Positions 44,765 through 53,956 of a stretch of DNA of 64,000 nt are shown in pieces. The first letter of the stretch is position 1; each line of letters begins with the position of its first letter. This stretch comes from Pseudomonas fluorescens (GTDB lineage: Bacteria > Pseudomonadota > Gammaproteobacteria > Pseudomonadales > Pseudomonadaceae): positions 4,836,001 through 4,900,000 of the forward strand of contig NZ_CP038438.1 of assembly GCF_004683905.1 (NCBI RefSeq), given 5' to 3'. Made by a program: the position numbers and the translations under genes. A model generated the notes under the pieces. It searched no databases, had not been told where the DNA came from, and saw only the letters and a program-made list of their open reading frames with translations.

Positions 44765-44823
44765 CACCTTGATTCCTTGGTCGTTGAACACAATGCCGAC
44801 TCGACTCATCGCTGAATGGCCCA

Positions 44824-46080
44824 TCAGATATCCGAATCCCAGATCACAATGACAGTGCCGGAATAGCTGTCGCTCACACCGGGCTGCAGCATCTCTGCCA
44901 TCGAATGCGGCCGAACTTCGAAATGCAGGGTTCCCGGTGCTCGATCCACATAAAAACCGGGCTTGAAATACAGGGCATTCCCGGCGCTGGGCTTCAATGG
45001 CATGCGCCGCACCGGCTGGCCGGCAAGATCGGTTATGCCATTGGGCATGCTGACGCTGACGTACAGCTCGACTCGACGGTAATTATTACTGTCCTGCAAT
45101 CCGCACTCGGCACCTACTCCGGGACCGCAATTGATCAGCATCTTGAAACGCGATGACGCCGAGATGTTGAAAGTCTGGTCGCGAAACAGGCTGACCGGCC
45201 GCCGTCCGGCCTGCAGCCAGCTCTGCCAGCCACCGTTGGGAACCAGGCGGACTTTCTCGCCACCGGGAGGAATTTCGACCTTGAGGGTGTGCTGTACATT
45301 CAGATTGAAATTCAAGGTCAGAGACGAACTCGACGGCAACATCACATCGCCAAAATCGAAATCCGCATTCGGCCCGACGCTGTAGGTCAGCGAACCGCTG
45401 TAGTCCCCCGACGACATGCCCAGCGGGTCGGGGGTGACCAGTTCATAGGCAAAATCGAGGTGTTCCAGACGCAACCACGGCACATCGAACTTCGCCTGTT
45501 TGGTACAGGCAGCAGCCGCTGGCGTTTTCCAGAAAAACGAGTATGAATCGGGGGAGTACCAACCCACACCGCTGTACTGACAGGGCGCCGGAGCATAGAC
45601 CCAACTCAAGCCCCACAACAGGTTGTGGGCGCTGCGATCGTCTTCGGCGCCCTCCACCAGTTTCATCACATTCTCGGTCACATAGCGCGAACCGATACCG
45701 ACGATCCGCACCTTGACGATTTTTGGCTCGCGGGTGGTCTCGTGATAGACCGTCAGCTCACGCCACTGCACGGGTACCTGAAACGTTGCCCCTTGCCGCG
45801 GCGAAGGATGATTCGCCGCAATCGGCGCACGAGCGTTGAACTGAATCGGCACCTGCAAGCTGAATATTTCGTGCTGCTCGCACTGCGCCGGATCGTAGGT
45901 GCAGTAACCACTGGAAGGCGTGGTGTTGTGGAACTTGTTGCGGTGCGGATAAGACGAGTCCGGCTTGAACTCGGCGGTGATCGACACCTGTTCGGCGTGA
46001 GCCGCAGATACCGTGCCGGCGACCAGCACAACAGCGGCCAGCCCGCGACGCAGGTATGTAGCCAAGGGTGAGACGTTCAT
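44824..46080 (-). CDS. CS1-type pilus tip adhesin-like protein
   Basis: 418 residues with a signal peptide (ending in VSAAHA) and AGGAG nine bases before the ATG. Size and position after the usher match CfaE/CooD tip adhesins, which have an N-terminal binding domain and a C-terminal pilin domain. Paired cysteines occur (SGYCTYDPAQCEQHE, INCGPGVGAECGLQD), typical of extracellular folding. The C-terminal segment ending DSYSGTVIVIWDSDI is a pilin-like last strand. The receptor is unknown. Confidence 0.82.
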   Translation of the reverse strand: MNVSPLATYLRRGLAAVVLVAGTVSAAHAEQVSITAEFKPDSSYPHRNKFHNTTPSSGYCTYDPAQCEQHEIFSLQVPIQFNARAPIAANHPSPRQGATFQVPVQWRELTVYHETTREPKIVKVRIVGIGSRYVTENVMKLVEGAEDDRSAHNLLWGLSWVYAPAPCQYSGVGWYSPDSYSFFWKTPAAAACTKQAKFDVPWLRLEHLDFAYELVTPDPLGMSSGDYSGSLTYSVGPNADFDFGDVMLPSSSSLTLNFNLNVQHTLKVEIPPGGEKVRLVPNGGWQSWLQAGRRPVSLFRDQTFNISASSRFKMLINCGPGVGAECGLQDSNNYRRVELYVSVSMPNGITDLAGQPVRRMPLKPSAGNALYFKPGFYVDRAPGTLHFEVRPHSMAEMLQPGVSDSYSGTVIVIWDSDI

Positions 46081-46108
46081 GTCTGCAAATCTCCTGAAGC
46101 AGGCCGGA

Positions 46109-48631
46109 TCAACCCGCGGTGTGAGCCTTTTGGGTGACGTCGGCCAACGTGTCCGGCGAGCAGCGCAAATCGCCGATCATCAGCACGTTGTTTTCGCTAC
46201 GGTGTTGGTCGGGGTCGAGCCGGAACTGGCACAGCAGTTGATCGGCGTAGCGCACTTCGAGGGTCGGTGAGCCGGCGTGCATCTCCATCGAGAAAAACCC
46301 GTCGACTTCGCTGACCCCGCGACTGGCGTGATTGATCACGTGATGGCCTTTGAGCGGCTGGCCCTGGGGGTCGAGCAGGCGTCCGAGTACGGTGACGGTT
46401 TTCATCACCCGCACCTTGCGGTACTCCACGCCGCCCTTGTTCAGGTGATAGCGGGCGCGAGACGGTTCGATGTTGGCGGCCGGAACATGATTGCCTTCGA
46501 AATCGAAGCCCACCGAACTGTTGCGGTACGCCGTGAGCGGGATGAAATTGCGCCCCGGCCGCAGCGCTGAACTGCCGCCGCTGAGGTCGTCGGCGCGCAG
46601 GGTGATGTCGGCGATATCCGACTCGACATCGACGATCATTCCGGCGCCACGGCCCTGATGCTGGCTGGTCATGACCAGTTGCTGACCGCCGACGATCACG
46701 CTGCTGTCGAGGTTCACGCCACCGGTGAAGTTGCCGTTATAGGACGAGCGCTGCACGAAGCCGTCGCCATTGACCCAGTCGGTACGGAAGTTGGCCAGGC
46801 TCGAAAGACCGACGCCGTAGGTGTCGGTCAGCGCCGTGACCGAAACGCTTTGCAGAAGGTGATTCTGCAGATCCTTGCGATAGCCGATCGAGCCATTGTT
46901 GTCGCGCCCGCCATCGCGGGCGGTGCGGCTGCCGATGCTGCCGGAAATCTGCTGCCCCGGCCCGCCCAGCGCCATGTTGATGCTCAGGTCGATCCCGCGA
47001 TTACGCGCTTCGCCACTGCTGTAGCTGCCCGGCCGGTCGAACAGCGACAGCCGCCAGTTAGCATCGCTGCCAAACAGCTCGGTGCGCTGCGTCCAGCCCA
47101 GGTCCATGCCCACGCCTTCGACGTTGCCTGTGCTGTGCGAGACCCGCGCACTCAGCGAATCCTTGCGGCTGATACGGTGGTTGAGCGCCAGCGACGAGTT
47201 ACTGGTTTCGCCGGTGAACACATTGCGCTGCCGCACCCGGGTGCCGTCGGGCAGCGTGTCGTAACTGTTACGGGTATCGAGCCAGCTGCGGTTGTGGCTG
47301 ACCACTAGACTGCCGGCGCCATAGTTGTACAGGCCCTGCACATCGGCGCCGGTGCCGTGGTCTTCGGTCTGATAGAGATTGGCGAAGAGGCTGATGCTGT
47401 CGGCCAGGCTCCAGTCGATCGAGGTGCCGTACTGCAAGGTGTCGCGTACCTGACGCGCCGACAGGCCAAGGATCACGCGCGGGTGCAGCAGGTAGTTGAG
47501 CGCAGCGCCGGCGGCGAGATCGCCGCTTTGCTGTTCCTCCCAATTGCTCAGCAGTTTGCTTTCCTGCCCGGCGAACACGTTATAGCGCCAGCGCTGGTCG
47601 AGGTTTTGCCAGTTCACCGGTTTGTAGACCAGCTCCTGAGTAGTCGCGGTGGTCTGGCCATCCTCGATCAGGCGCACTTCGACTTCATAGATGCCACCGG
47701 GCAAGGGCCGGGTATCCAGCGTCTGCAACCCGGCCGGCACGGCTTGCGTATTGATCAGCAGGCCATCGCGATAGATCTCCACCGACGCCTGGCGATTGGC
47801 CGTGACGAAAATCGGGTAGACGCTGGGTCGCGGGCTGTCGACCGCCAGGCTGTCGGAGCTGCCATACATCACACCCACCGCCGTATCGGGGCTGGTGCCG
47901 AACGAACGGGGCTGGCGGGTCAGGCCTTCGGAATTAGGGGTGAAATAGCCCAGGCGGAAAAAACTGCCCTGCAGTTCGCGCTGGGTGTAAAGCTCGTGTA
48001 CCGCATGATAGGTCTTGGTGTCCGGCCCGCCGAGGCGCGCCAGTTGCATATTGAAGGCCTGGCTCCAGTTGCCGAGACTGGCACTGGCTTCCAGACCGAA
48101 ACGTCCGCCCAGATCCTGGTTCTGGCCGCCATTGAGGTTCAGCTGATTACGCAGCATCAGACCGCTGCTGCCCCCCTCGGGCTGCTCATGGAAGCGTTGC
48201 GTCTGCAGATCGCGCTCGGCGTTTTCGGTGGCGATCGAGAGCAGTGAATTTTCCAGGTTGTAATGCACCGCCATCAGTTGCTCGGGGCATTGCCCGCTGC
48301 AGTTGCCCAGGGCTACGCCGGATTTGAGGAGACTGGCCCAGGTTTCGCGCTCGGCGGCACTGATACGGCTGTCACTGGTGTCGGTGAAGTCGAGCAAGGT
48401 AATGCGATCATCACGCGACAATACAATCATTGCCTCGCCCAGCGGTTGTTGATCAAGTTCGACACGAACCGCCAAAGGCACATCAAAGAAATGCTCTTCA
48501 AAGTCCGCCGGAAGACCTTTCGCCTGAGCCAGCAAACTTCGCGGGGTATTATCGACTGGAGGCGGCGCCGCCAGTACGCTGCTGCTCAAAAGCAATGCAA
48601 GCGCAGCCGCGATGGGCGTCATCGGATACAT
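46109..48631 (-). CDS. CS1/alpha-type fimbrial outer-membrane usher
   Basis: 840 residues with a signal peptide (MTPIAAALALLLSSSVLAAP). The sequence has a short N-terminal domain, a long beta-barrel region rich in aromatic and glycine strands (for example LGGRFGLEASASLGNWSQAF, GVMYGSSD) and a C-terminal carboxypeptidase-like domain (TVLGRLLDPQGQPLKGHHVI). This is the plan of CooC/CfaC ushers rather than FimD. It forms the secretion pore that assembles the pilins. It follows the major pilin after a 105-base gap containing a strong hairpin and precedes the tip adhesin by 28 bases. Confidence 0.88.
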   Translation of the reverse strand: MYPMTPIAAALALLLSSSVLAAPPPVDNTPRSLLAQAKGLPADFEEHFFDVPLAVRVELDQQPLGEAMIVLSRDDRITLLDFTDTSDSRISAAERETWASLLKSGVALGNCSGQCPEQLMAVHYNLENSLLSIATENAERDLQTQRFHEQPEGGSSGLMLRNQLNLNGGQNQDLGGRFGLEASASLGNWSQAFNMQLARLGGPDTKTYHAVHELYTQRELQGSFFRLGYFTPNSEGLTRQPRSFGTSPDTAVGVMYGSSDSLAVDSPRPSVYPIFVTANRQASVEIYRDGLLINTQAVPAGLQTLDTRPLPGGIYEVEVRLIEDGQTTATTQELVYKPVNWQNLDQRWRYNVFAGQESKLLSNWEEQQSGDLAAGAALNYLLHPRVILGLSARQVRDTLQYGTSIDWSLADSISLFANLYQTEDHGTGADVQGLYNYGAGSLVVSHNRSWLDTRNSYDTLPDGTRVRQRNVFTGETSNSSLALNHRISRKDSLSARVSHSTGNVEGVGMDLGWTQRTELFGSDANWRLSLFDRPGSYSSGEARNRGIDLSINMALGGPGQQISGSIGSRTARDGGRDNNGSIGYRKDLQNHLLQSVSVTALTDTYGVGLSSLANFRTDWVNGDGFVQRSSYNGNFTGGVNLDSSVIVGGQQLVMTSQHQGRGAGMIVDVESDIADITLRADDLSGGSSALRPGRNFIPLTAYRNSSVGFDFEGNHVPAANIEPSRARYHLNKGGVEYRKVRVMKTVTVLGRLLDPQGQPLKGHHVINHASRGVSEVDGFFSMEMHAGSPTLEVRYADQLLCQFRLDPDQHRSENNVLMIGDLRCSPDTLADVTQKAHTAG

Positions 48632-48658
48632 GGATTAATACTCTGATTACCGGAAGTA

Positions 48659-48694
48659 AAAGCCCGGCCGGGCAACTTCAAAGTTGCCGGCCGG
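48659..48694 (-). terminator. Intercistronic hairpin with T run between major pilin and usher
   Basis: CCGGCCGGGCAACTT (48664-48678) pairs with AAGTTGCCGGCCGG (48681-48694) with one bulged G and a tight turn. On the minus strand it is followed by TTTT. It sits 42 bases after the pilin stop. It should act as a partial terminator or 3'-end stabiliser, giving far more pilin than usher mRNA. Confidence 0.75.
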
Positions 48695-48736
48695 TTACGT
48701 TACTGGACAAGTAACGTCAGGTATTGCCGTTATGAC

Positions 48737-49216
48737 TCAAACCGAAGGTTCGACGACCAGCATGACCACACCGGTGTAATCGCCAGCGGCCGGTTTGGCA
48801 CCGGTAGCGCTGATCTTGAAGGGCGCGCGATAACGCGTATTGGACTCGGTATCACCGACCACTTCCTGCGAAGTGGTGGTCAGCGTCTTGCCGTTGAGTT
48901 CGACTTTCAGGTCGATGGTGTTGTTACCGCCAATCAGCTTCGGCACACCTTCCAGACGTGCATGAACCTTGCCGGCCGTGTGCAGCACGTCGAAGTGCCC
49001 GTTGACTTCGCGCATCGAATTGGTGGCCGGGTTGTAGCTCATGTCCTGATCCTTGTTGACCAGATCGGCATCCACCGGCACCGCATAGAAGTCGTCAGCC
49101 GGCACGTGCGCCACGAGACTGATGGAGTGCTTGGCTTCAGTGGCGGCAAACGCCATCGAGGCGCTCATGGCCAGGACAGTCAGAGGGGCGGCAAAGGCGA
49201 GTTTCTTGAGCATCAT
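48737..49216 (-). CDS. CS1-type fimbrial major subunit
   Basis: 159 residues; ATG 49213 is an alternative one codon later. The signal peptide MLKKLAFAAPLTVLAMSASM is cleaved near AFAA. The mature pilin starts TEAKHSISLVAHVPADDFYA and ends with TGVVMLVVEPSV, matching CS1/CblA-type major pilins that polymerise by donor-strand exchange. It is the first gene of the leftward fimbrial operon, with a 500-base upstream region and a hairpin after its stop, both consistent with high expression. Confidence 0.87.
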   Translation of the reverse strand: MMLKKLAFAAPLTVLAMSASMAFAATEAKHSISLVAHVPADDFYAVPVDADLVNKDQDMSYNPATNSMREVNGHFDVLHTAGKVHARLEGVPKLIGGNNTIDLKVELNGKTLTTTSQEVVGDTESNTRYRAPFKISATGAKPAAGDYTGVVMLVVEPSV

Positions 49217-49728
49217 TGAATACCTGTCTTATATAAATTAGTTGAGTCGTCGAGCAGTCAAGGCGAACTGAACAGTCACGAGCAGTCAGTGCTCACCGTT
49301 AACTTTCAACGCCGAAGAATGTTCAACCAATTTATCTTCAAAGTAAGCAGGCAACGTCCTGCGACCTTGTAGCCTGGACGCTATTAGATGAGAAAGAAAA
49401 AACCGCGAAATTCAGGAAAGTTCCTGTTCAACTGTAAGAAGCAGGCTACAGCGCGCCAGCCGAATGACTGCATGCGCCACAACTTGGTAGCAACTTCCGT
49501 AAGACATGTACCACACTTTCCCGGAAACAAAGGGCGAAACGGAATATTAGAGAATCAGCACTAATCTGCGCCTTTGCCGGGGGATTTAATACTGCGTTTT
49601 CTTGATCATTTTCCGGTTTTTTCGACCGCAGATTCGATCGGTCAGGTGAGCGCCGTTGGTCAGGAACCCTTGTCAACGCCTAAAGATATATCTTAAGTTG
49701 TATCTAAACACGACGAGAGAGCAGGAAA
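49217..49728. other. AT-richer regulatory region between fimbrial operon and PadR gene
   Basis: 512 bases without a gene, clearly lower in GC than its surroundings. It must carry the divergent promoters of the fimbrial operon and the padR-type gene. The only defined element recognised is the dyad at 49683-49694. The rest shows nothing that could be called. Confidence 0.5.
49683..49694 (+). promoter_or_regulatory. Palindromic operator candidate for the PadR-type repressor
   Basis: AAGATATATCTT is a perfect 12-base palindrome 34 bases before the padR-type start. A related half-site (GTATCT) follows at 49700-49705. Autoregulation at such a dyad is common for PadR proteins; here it is inference. 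Confidence 0.5.
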
Positions 49729-50310
49729 ATGAGAGACCATCATTCCCCCCATCATCACCGCGAACACGGCGACGGCCGTGACGGCTTCGAAAAACGCCCC
49801 GGCCGCGAACGCGGTGGACGCGGCCCACGGGTCTTCGCCCCCGGTGATCTGAAATTGTTGCTGCTGGCGCTGATCGCCGAGCAGCCGTGCCACGGCTATG
49901 ACCTGATCCGCCAGATCGAAGGCATGTTCGACGGCGCCTACAGCCCAAGCCCCGGCGTGATCTACCCGACCCTGACCTTCCTTGAAGAAAGCGACTTGAT
50001 CAGCGGCGACGCCGAGGCCGGCAAAAAACGCTACAGCGTGACCGACGCCGGTCGTTTGTCCCTAAGCGAACAAGCGGTAGCGCTGGACGGCGTGCGCATG
50101 CGCATCGACGTCAGCAAACGCTCGTTGCGCGGCCATGATCGGCCGCCGGAAATCCACGAGGCGGTGCACAACCTGCGCCACGCCTTGCAACTGCACCACG
50201 GACGCTGGAGCGCGGAAGAAATCCAGCGGGTTGCCGCGCTGCTCAACGACACCGCCAAAGCCATCGTCGACGGCCCTGCCGTTCAATCTGCCCCGGAGAA
50301 AGCCGAATGA
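49729..50310 (+). CDS. PadR-family repressor with His-rich N-terminus (YqjI-like)
   Basis: 193 residues. The first 30 are rich in histidine and charged residues (MRDHHSPHHHREHGDG), followed by a PadR winged helix: LLLALIAEQPCHGYDLIRQI, then PGVIYPTLTFLEESDLI. The layout is that of E. coli YqjI, a nickel-responsive repressor of the ferric reductase gene yqjH. Here the partner gene follows directly with an ATGA overlap (50307-50310), so the pair forms an autoregulated operon rather than a divergent pair. Nickel or iron sensing is inferred from the family and the histidines. Confidence 0.87.
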   Translation: MRDHHSPHHHREHGDGRDGFEKRPGRERGGRGPRVFAPGDLKLLLLALIAEQPCHGYDLIRQIEGMFDGAYSPSPGVIYPTLTFLEESDLISGDAEAGKKRYSVTDAGRLSLSEQAVALDGVRMRIDVSKRSLRGHDRPPEIHEAVHNLRHALQLHHGRWSAEEIQRVAALLNDTAKAIVDGPAVQSAPEKAE

Positions 50311-51092
50311 CTGCAGTCGATACGCAAACCATTCACCGCGTGATGCACGAAATCAAACGCCGCAAACTCGAAGTCCTGCGCGTGGTCGACCTGACCCCGC
50401 GCATGCGCCGCATCACCCTCGGCGGGCCGGAACTGGCCGGGTTCATCAGCCTGGGCACCGACGATCACGTCAAGCTGCTGTTTCCGCAGAATGCCGAACA
50501 GGCTGCGGCGCTGGAAACCATGGTGCTCGGCGCCGGCAAGGACAACGGCCCGCTGCCCGAGATGCGCGACTACACCCCGCGCCGCTACGACCTGGAAAAA
50601 CTCGAGCTGGACATCGACTTCGTCCTGCACGGCGACGGCCCTGCCTCGACCTGGGCTGAACAGGCCAGACCCGGGCAATTCCTGCACATCGGCGGGCCAC
50701 GCGGTTCGATGATCGTGCCGGACATCTTCGACAGCTATCTGCTGATCGGCGACGAAACCGCCCTCCCCGCCATCGCCCGCCGCCTTGAAGGCCTGGCGGC
50801 CAATCGCAAGGCGCTGGTGGTGATCGAAGTGGAGAACGGTGCCGAGCAACAAGTGCTGGAGAGTGCGGCGCAGGTCAATGTGATCTGGGTCCTGCGCGAC
50901 GGGGGCAAGGACAACCTGCTGACCACGGTCAAAGAGCTGCAGGTGCCCAAGGGCAATCTGTATGCGTGGGTAGCGACCGAGACCAAGGTTTCGCGACAGA
51001 TTCGCCGGGTGCTGCTGGATGAGCATGGACTCAATGAGCAGTTCGTCAAAGCCGTCGGCTACTGGCGGGCTGAGGGTTCGGCAGAAGAGTGA
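50307..51092 (+). CDS. Siderophore-interacting FAD/NAD(P)H ferric reductase (YqjH/ViuB-like)
   Basis: 261 residues with the two domains of the family. The FAD-binding barrel contains MRRITLGGPEL and the flavin-contact motif RDYTPRRYD. The NAD(P)H-binding part contains YLLIGDETALPAI and the C-terminal YWRAEGSAEE. These cytoplasmic enzymes reduce ferric siderophore complexes to release iron. The ATGA overlap with the YqjI-like repressor gene strongly supports the assignment. It is followed by a REP doublet. Confidence 0.92.
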   Translation: MTAVDTQTIHRVMHEIKRRKLEVLRVVDLTPRMRRITLGGPELAGFISLGTDDHVKLLFPQNAEQAAALETMVLGAGKDNGPLPEMRDYTPRRYDLEKLELDIDFVLHGDGPASTWAEQARPGQFLHIGGPRGSMIVPDIFDSYLLIGDETALPAIARRLEGLAANRKALVVIEVENGAEQQVLESAAQVNVIWVLRDGGKDNLLTTVKELQVPKGNLYAWVATETKVSRQIRRVLLDEHGLNEQFVKAVGYWRAEGSAEE

Positions 51093-51100
51093 TTTACCCT

Positions 51101-51190
51101 TGTGGGAGCGGGCTTGCTCGCGAAGGCGGTCGATCATTCAACCATGATGTTGACTGACCTGACGCCTTCGCGAGCAAGCCCGCTCCCACA
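51101..51190. repeat. REP palindrome pair (type A)
   Basis: Inverted copies of the GTGGGAGCGGGCTTGCTCG element with a spacer of about 40 bases, between the siderophore-reductase gene and the convergent Pr6Pr membrane protein gene. Confidence 0.92.
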
Positions 51191-51198
51191 TTGACCTT

Positions 51199-51837
51199 TT
51201 AACTTCGTCCTGACTGCCAGCGGTCGATCCCGATCACCAGCAAGCCAATCAGCACAAACCCCACCAATATCCCTCCGGCATTGATGAACACCTGTGCATA
51301 ACCCAGCAGCGCCACATCGATGAACGGATACGCATACGCGCCAAGCAGATGCCCGCGCAGCAACGCGTAAATGAAATACACCAACGGGTAAATCAGCCAC
51401 AGCGGCAGGTGCCAAAGGCGCAACGTGCCTTTGGGTACGCAAAACCACCAGTAACCGAGAAACAGCAGCGGCATCAGGTCGTGCAGCAGTTCGTCAGCGA
51501 TAAACTGCCAGCCCTGCGGGTGCCACAAATGCCGCAGCAGAATGCTGTAAGCCAGACCGACCACCGCAATGCTGACCGCAATCCCGCTGCTCACCCATGG
51601 CTGGAGAAACCAGCGCTGTGCGGCGGATTCACGCCCGGTGACAGCGCAGGTCAGCACGGTCGCCACCAGGGTGTTGGTGAGTACCGTGAAGTAACTGAAG
51701 AAACTCACCAGCCCGCCCAGCAGGCTGGCGTCGACACTCAGCCGCGCAAGGAAAATCAGGTACAGCTGGATACTCAGCCCGGCCCAACCGAGCGTGGCGA
51801 TGAGCGTGATCAGGCGTCGCCGCGTAACGGCGTCCAT
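51199..51837 (-). CDS. Pr6Pr-family membrane protein
   Basis: 212 residues with six predicted membrane helices. YFTVLTNTLVA near helix 2, HDLMPLLFLGYWWF and YPLVYFIYALLRG are typical of the Pr6Pr (FAR-17a/AIG1-like) membrane family. Bacterial members have no proven function; related eukaryotic proteins hydrolyse certain lipids. It is followed upstream by the VF530-like gene on the same strand, whose stop is one base from this start. Confidence 0.82.
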   Translation of the reverse strand: MDAVTRRRLITLIATLGWAGLSIQLYLIFLARLSVDASLLGGLVSFFSYFTVLTNTLVATVLTCAVTGRESAAQRWFLQPWVSSGIAVSIAVVGLAYSILLRHLWHPQGWQFIADELLHDLMPLLFLGYWWFCVPKGTLRLWHLPLWLIYPLVYFIYALLRGHLLGAYAYPFIDVALLGYAQVFINAGGILVGFVLIGLLVIGIDRWQSGRS

Positions 51838-51838
51838 C

Positions 51839-52069
51839 TCAGAGCGGACGCTTGGTGCGCATCAGTTTCACGTACAAGCGCTCGACCTTCTCCCGCGCCC
51901 ACGGGGTTTTGCGCAGGAAGGTCAGGCTCGACTTGATGCTCGGGTCGCTCTTGAAGCAGCGGATATCGATGCGCTCGGCCAACCCTGACCACTCGTAATG
52001 CGCCACCAGCGCATTGAGGATCTGTTCAAGGGTTACGCCATGCAGCGGATCGGGAGTGTGGTCGTTCAT
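51839..52069 (-). CDS. VF530-family (DUF2132) small protein
   Basis: 76 residues from ATG 52069; the frame extends to 52099 but MNDHTPDPLHGVTLEQIL is the family's usual opening. The core GVTLEQILNALVAHYEWSGL, then RCFKSDPSIKSSLTFLRKTP, is highly characteristic of VF530 proteins, proposed to bind DNA. It is probably co-transcribed with the Pr6Pr membrane protein, one base downstream. Confidence 0.9.
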   Translation of the reverse strand: MNDHTPDPLHGVTLEQILNALVAHYEWSGLAERIDIRCFKSDPSIKSSLTFLRKTPWAREKVERLYVKLMRTKRPL

Positions 52070-52368
52070 GCCAGGCCTTTGGACGGAGGGAAAATGCACA
52101 AGCCGCGCACCTTAGCCGAGGGGCCGGTCAGGTGGAAGGCCTTGCATCAAATGTAGGCCAACCCGAGAAGATCGCAGCCTGCAGCCATCGCCACAATGCG
52201 CCCGTTTGCCGCACTGTTACCGAATCAGAAATGCTGCATGTCTGCAAAAGCCCTTTGTCTTTTTGTTACAGATCATTATCCTGCCGCCCTTCAGCTGAAT
52301 CGCTTCACTGCCTGCGTCAAATTGAAGCGCTCGGTTTACCCCCGTAAAACACCAAAAAAGACTGACCC

Positions 52369-53730
52369 ATGCCTGATTTTTCCTTCTCCCGAGACAGCGC
52401 TATCTCAGCCCTGCGCCTGCTCGGCGGCTGCACCGCGCTCGGCTTCGCCACCTACGCCCAGGCGGCCCCCGCTTTCGACAGCGACTCACCGTGGATGCTC
52501 GGTGACTGGAACGGCACGCGTACCGAACTCGCGGAAAAAGGCTACGACTTCAAACTCGACTACACCGGCGAAATGGGCAGCAACCTGCACGGCGGCTACG
52601 ACCACGATCGCACCGCGCGTTACAGCGACCAGTTCGGTCTGGGCACGCACCTGGACCTGCAAAAAATCCTTGGCTGGGACGACGCCGAGTTTCAGCTGAC
52701 CATCACCAAGCGCAGCGGCAACAACATCAGCAACGACCGGATCAACGATCCACGCGTTGGCGGCTTCACCTCGGCCCAGGAAGTCTGGGGCCGTGGCCAG
52801 ACCACGCGCCTGACGCAGATGTGGTACCAGCAGAAATTCTTCGACCAGAAGCTCGACATCAAGGTCGGCCGCTTCGGCGAAGGCGAAGACTTCAACAGCT
52901 TCCCGTGCGACTTCCAGAACCTGGCGTTCTGCGGCTCGCAGGTCGGCAACTGGGTCGGCGGCATCTGGTACAACTGGCCGGTCAGCCAATGGGCGCTGCG
53001 GGTCAAATATCACCTGACCCCAGAGTTGTACGCGCAGGTCGGCGCCTACGAGCAGAACCCGTCAAACCTCGATCGCGGCAACGGCTTCAAACTCAGCGGC
53101 AGCGGTACCCAAGGCGCCGTGTTGCCGGTGGAACTGGTGTGGACGCCGAAGCTCAACGGCCTGCCGGGCGAATACCGGGCCGGTTACTACTACAGCAGCG
53201 CCAAGGCCTCTGACGTCTATAAAGACCAGAACGGCCAGCCCGCCGCACTGAGCGGCGAAGCCTACCGCAGCGCGTCGAGCAAACACGGCGTGTGGTTCGG
53301 TGCGCAGCAGCAAGTCACCAGCCTCGCCAGCGACCACTCGCGCGGCTTGAGCGTGTTTGCCAACGCGACGATGCACGACAAGAAAACCAACGCGATCGAC
53401 AACTACGTGCAGGCCGGCGTGGTCTACAAAGGCCCGTTCGATGCCCGCGCCAAGGACGACATCGGTTTCGCCCTGGCCCGCGTCCACGTCAACCCGGCCT
53501 TCCGCAAGAACGCCGAAGCGAGCAATCAGGCGCACGCCGTCTACGACTATGACGACCCGTCCTTCCTGCCGCCGCAGGACACCGAATACAGCGCCGAACT
53601 GTATTACGGCGTGCACGTTGCCAACTGGCTGACCGTGCGCCCGAACCTGCAATACATCCGCCATCCGGGCGGCGTGAACGAGGTCGATGACGCACTGATC
53701 GCGGGGATCAAGATCCAGTCGTCGTTCTAA
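52369..53730 (+). CDS. oprB: Carbohydrate-selective porin OprB
   Basis: 453 residues with a signal peptide ending near TYAQA. The N-terminus of the mature protein (WMLGDWNGTRTELAEKGYDF) and repeated amphipathic strands ending in IKIQSSF are typical of OprB glucose porins, which let glucose and other sugars cross the outer membrane. The final Phe is the usual barrel C-terminus. It lies directly upstream of gcd in the same direction, separated by a REP doublet, so porin and periplasmic glucose oxidation are physically linked. The 299-base upstream region should hold its promoter. Confidence 0.92.
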   Translation: MPDFSFSRDSAISALRLLGGCTALGFATYAQAAPAFDSDSPWMLGDWNGTRTELAEKGYDFKLDYTGEMGSNLHGGYDHDRTARYSDQFGLGTHLDLQKILGWDDAEFQLTITKRSGNNISNDRINDPRVGGFTSAQEVWGRGQTTRLTQMWYQQKFFDQKLDIKVGRFGEGEDFNSFPCDFQNLAFCGSQVGNWVGGIWYNWPVSQWALRVKYHLTPELYAQVGAYEQNPSNLDRGNGFKLSGSGTQGAVLPVELVWTPKLNGLPGEYRAGYYYSSAKASDVYKDQNGQPAALSGEAYRSASSKHGVWFGAQQQVTSLASDHSRGLSVFANATMHDKKTNAIDNYVQAGVVYKGPFDARAKDDIGFALARVHVNPAFRKNAEASNQAHAVYDYDDPSFLPPQDTEYSAELYYGVHVANWLTVRPNLQYIRHPGGVNEVDDALIAGIKIQSSF

Positions 53731-53751
53731 AGATTTACGCGAATCCCCAAG

Positions 53752-53840
53752 GTGGGAGCGGGCTTGCTCGCGAAGGCGGCGTGTCAGTCGATGCATCAGC
53801 CTTCTGACACACCGCTTTCGCGAGCAAGCCCGCTCCCACA
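53752..53840. repeat. REP palindrome pair (type A)
   Basis: Two inverted copies of GTGGGAGCGGGCTTGCTCG between oprB and gcd, spaced by about 40 bases. The doublet may affect mRNA stability between the two genes. Confidence 0.92.
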
Positions 53841-53956
53841 GGGGATTTATGAAATTCGTTAGCTAGACAAGTTTTTATCTGAACCATACCTGCGCCCAAT
53901 CGTCATCTAGAGTGACTAAAGCGCGGGACTAAATAAACGTCACGGAGAATCACACT

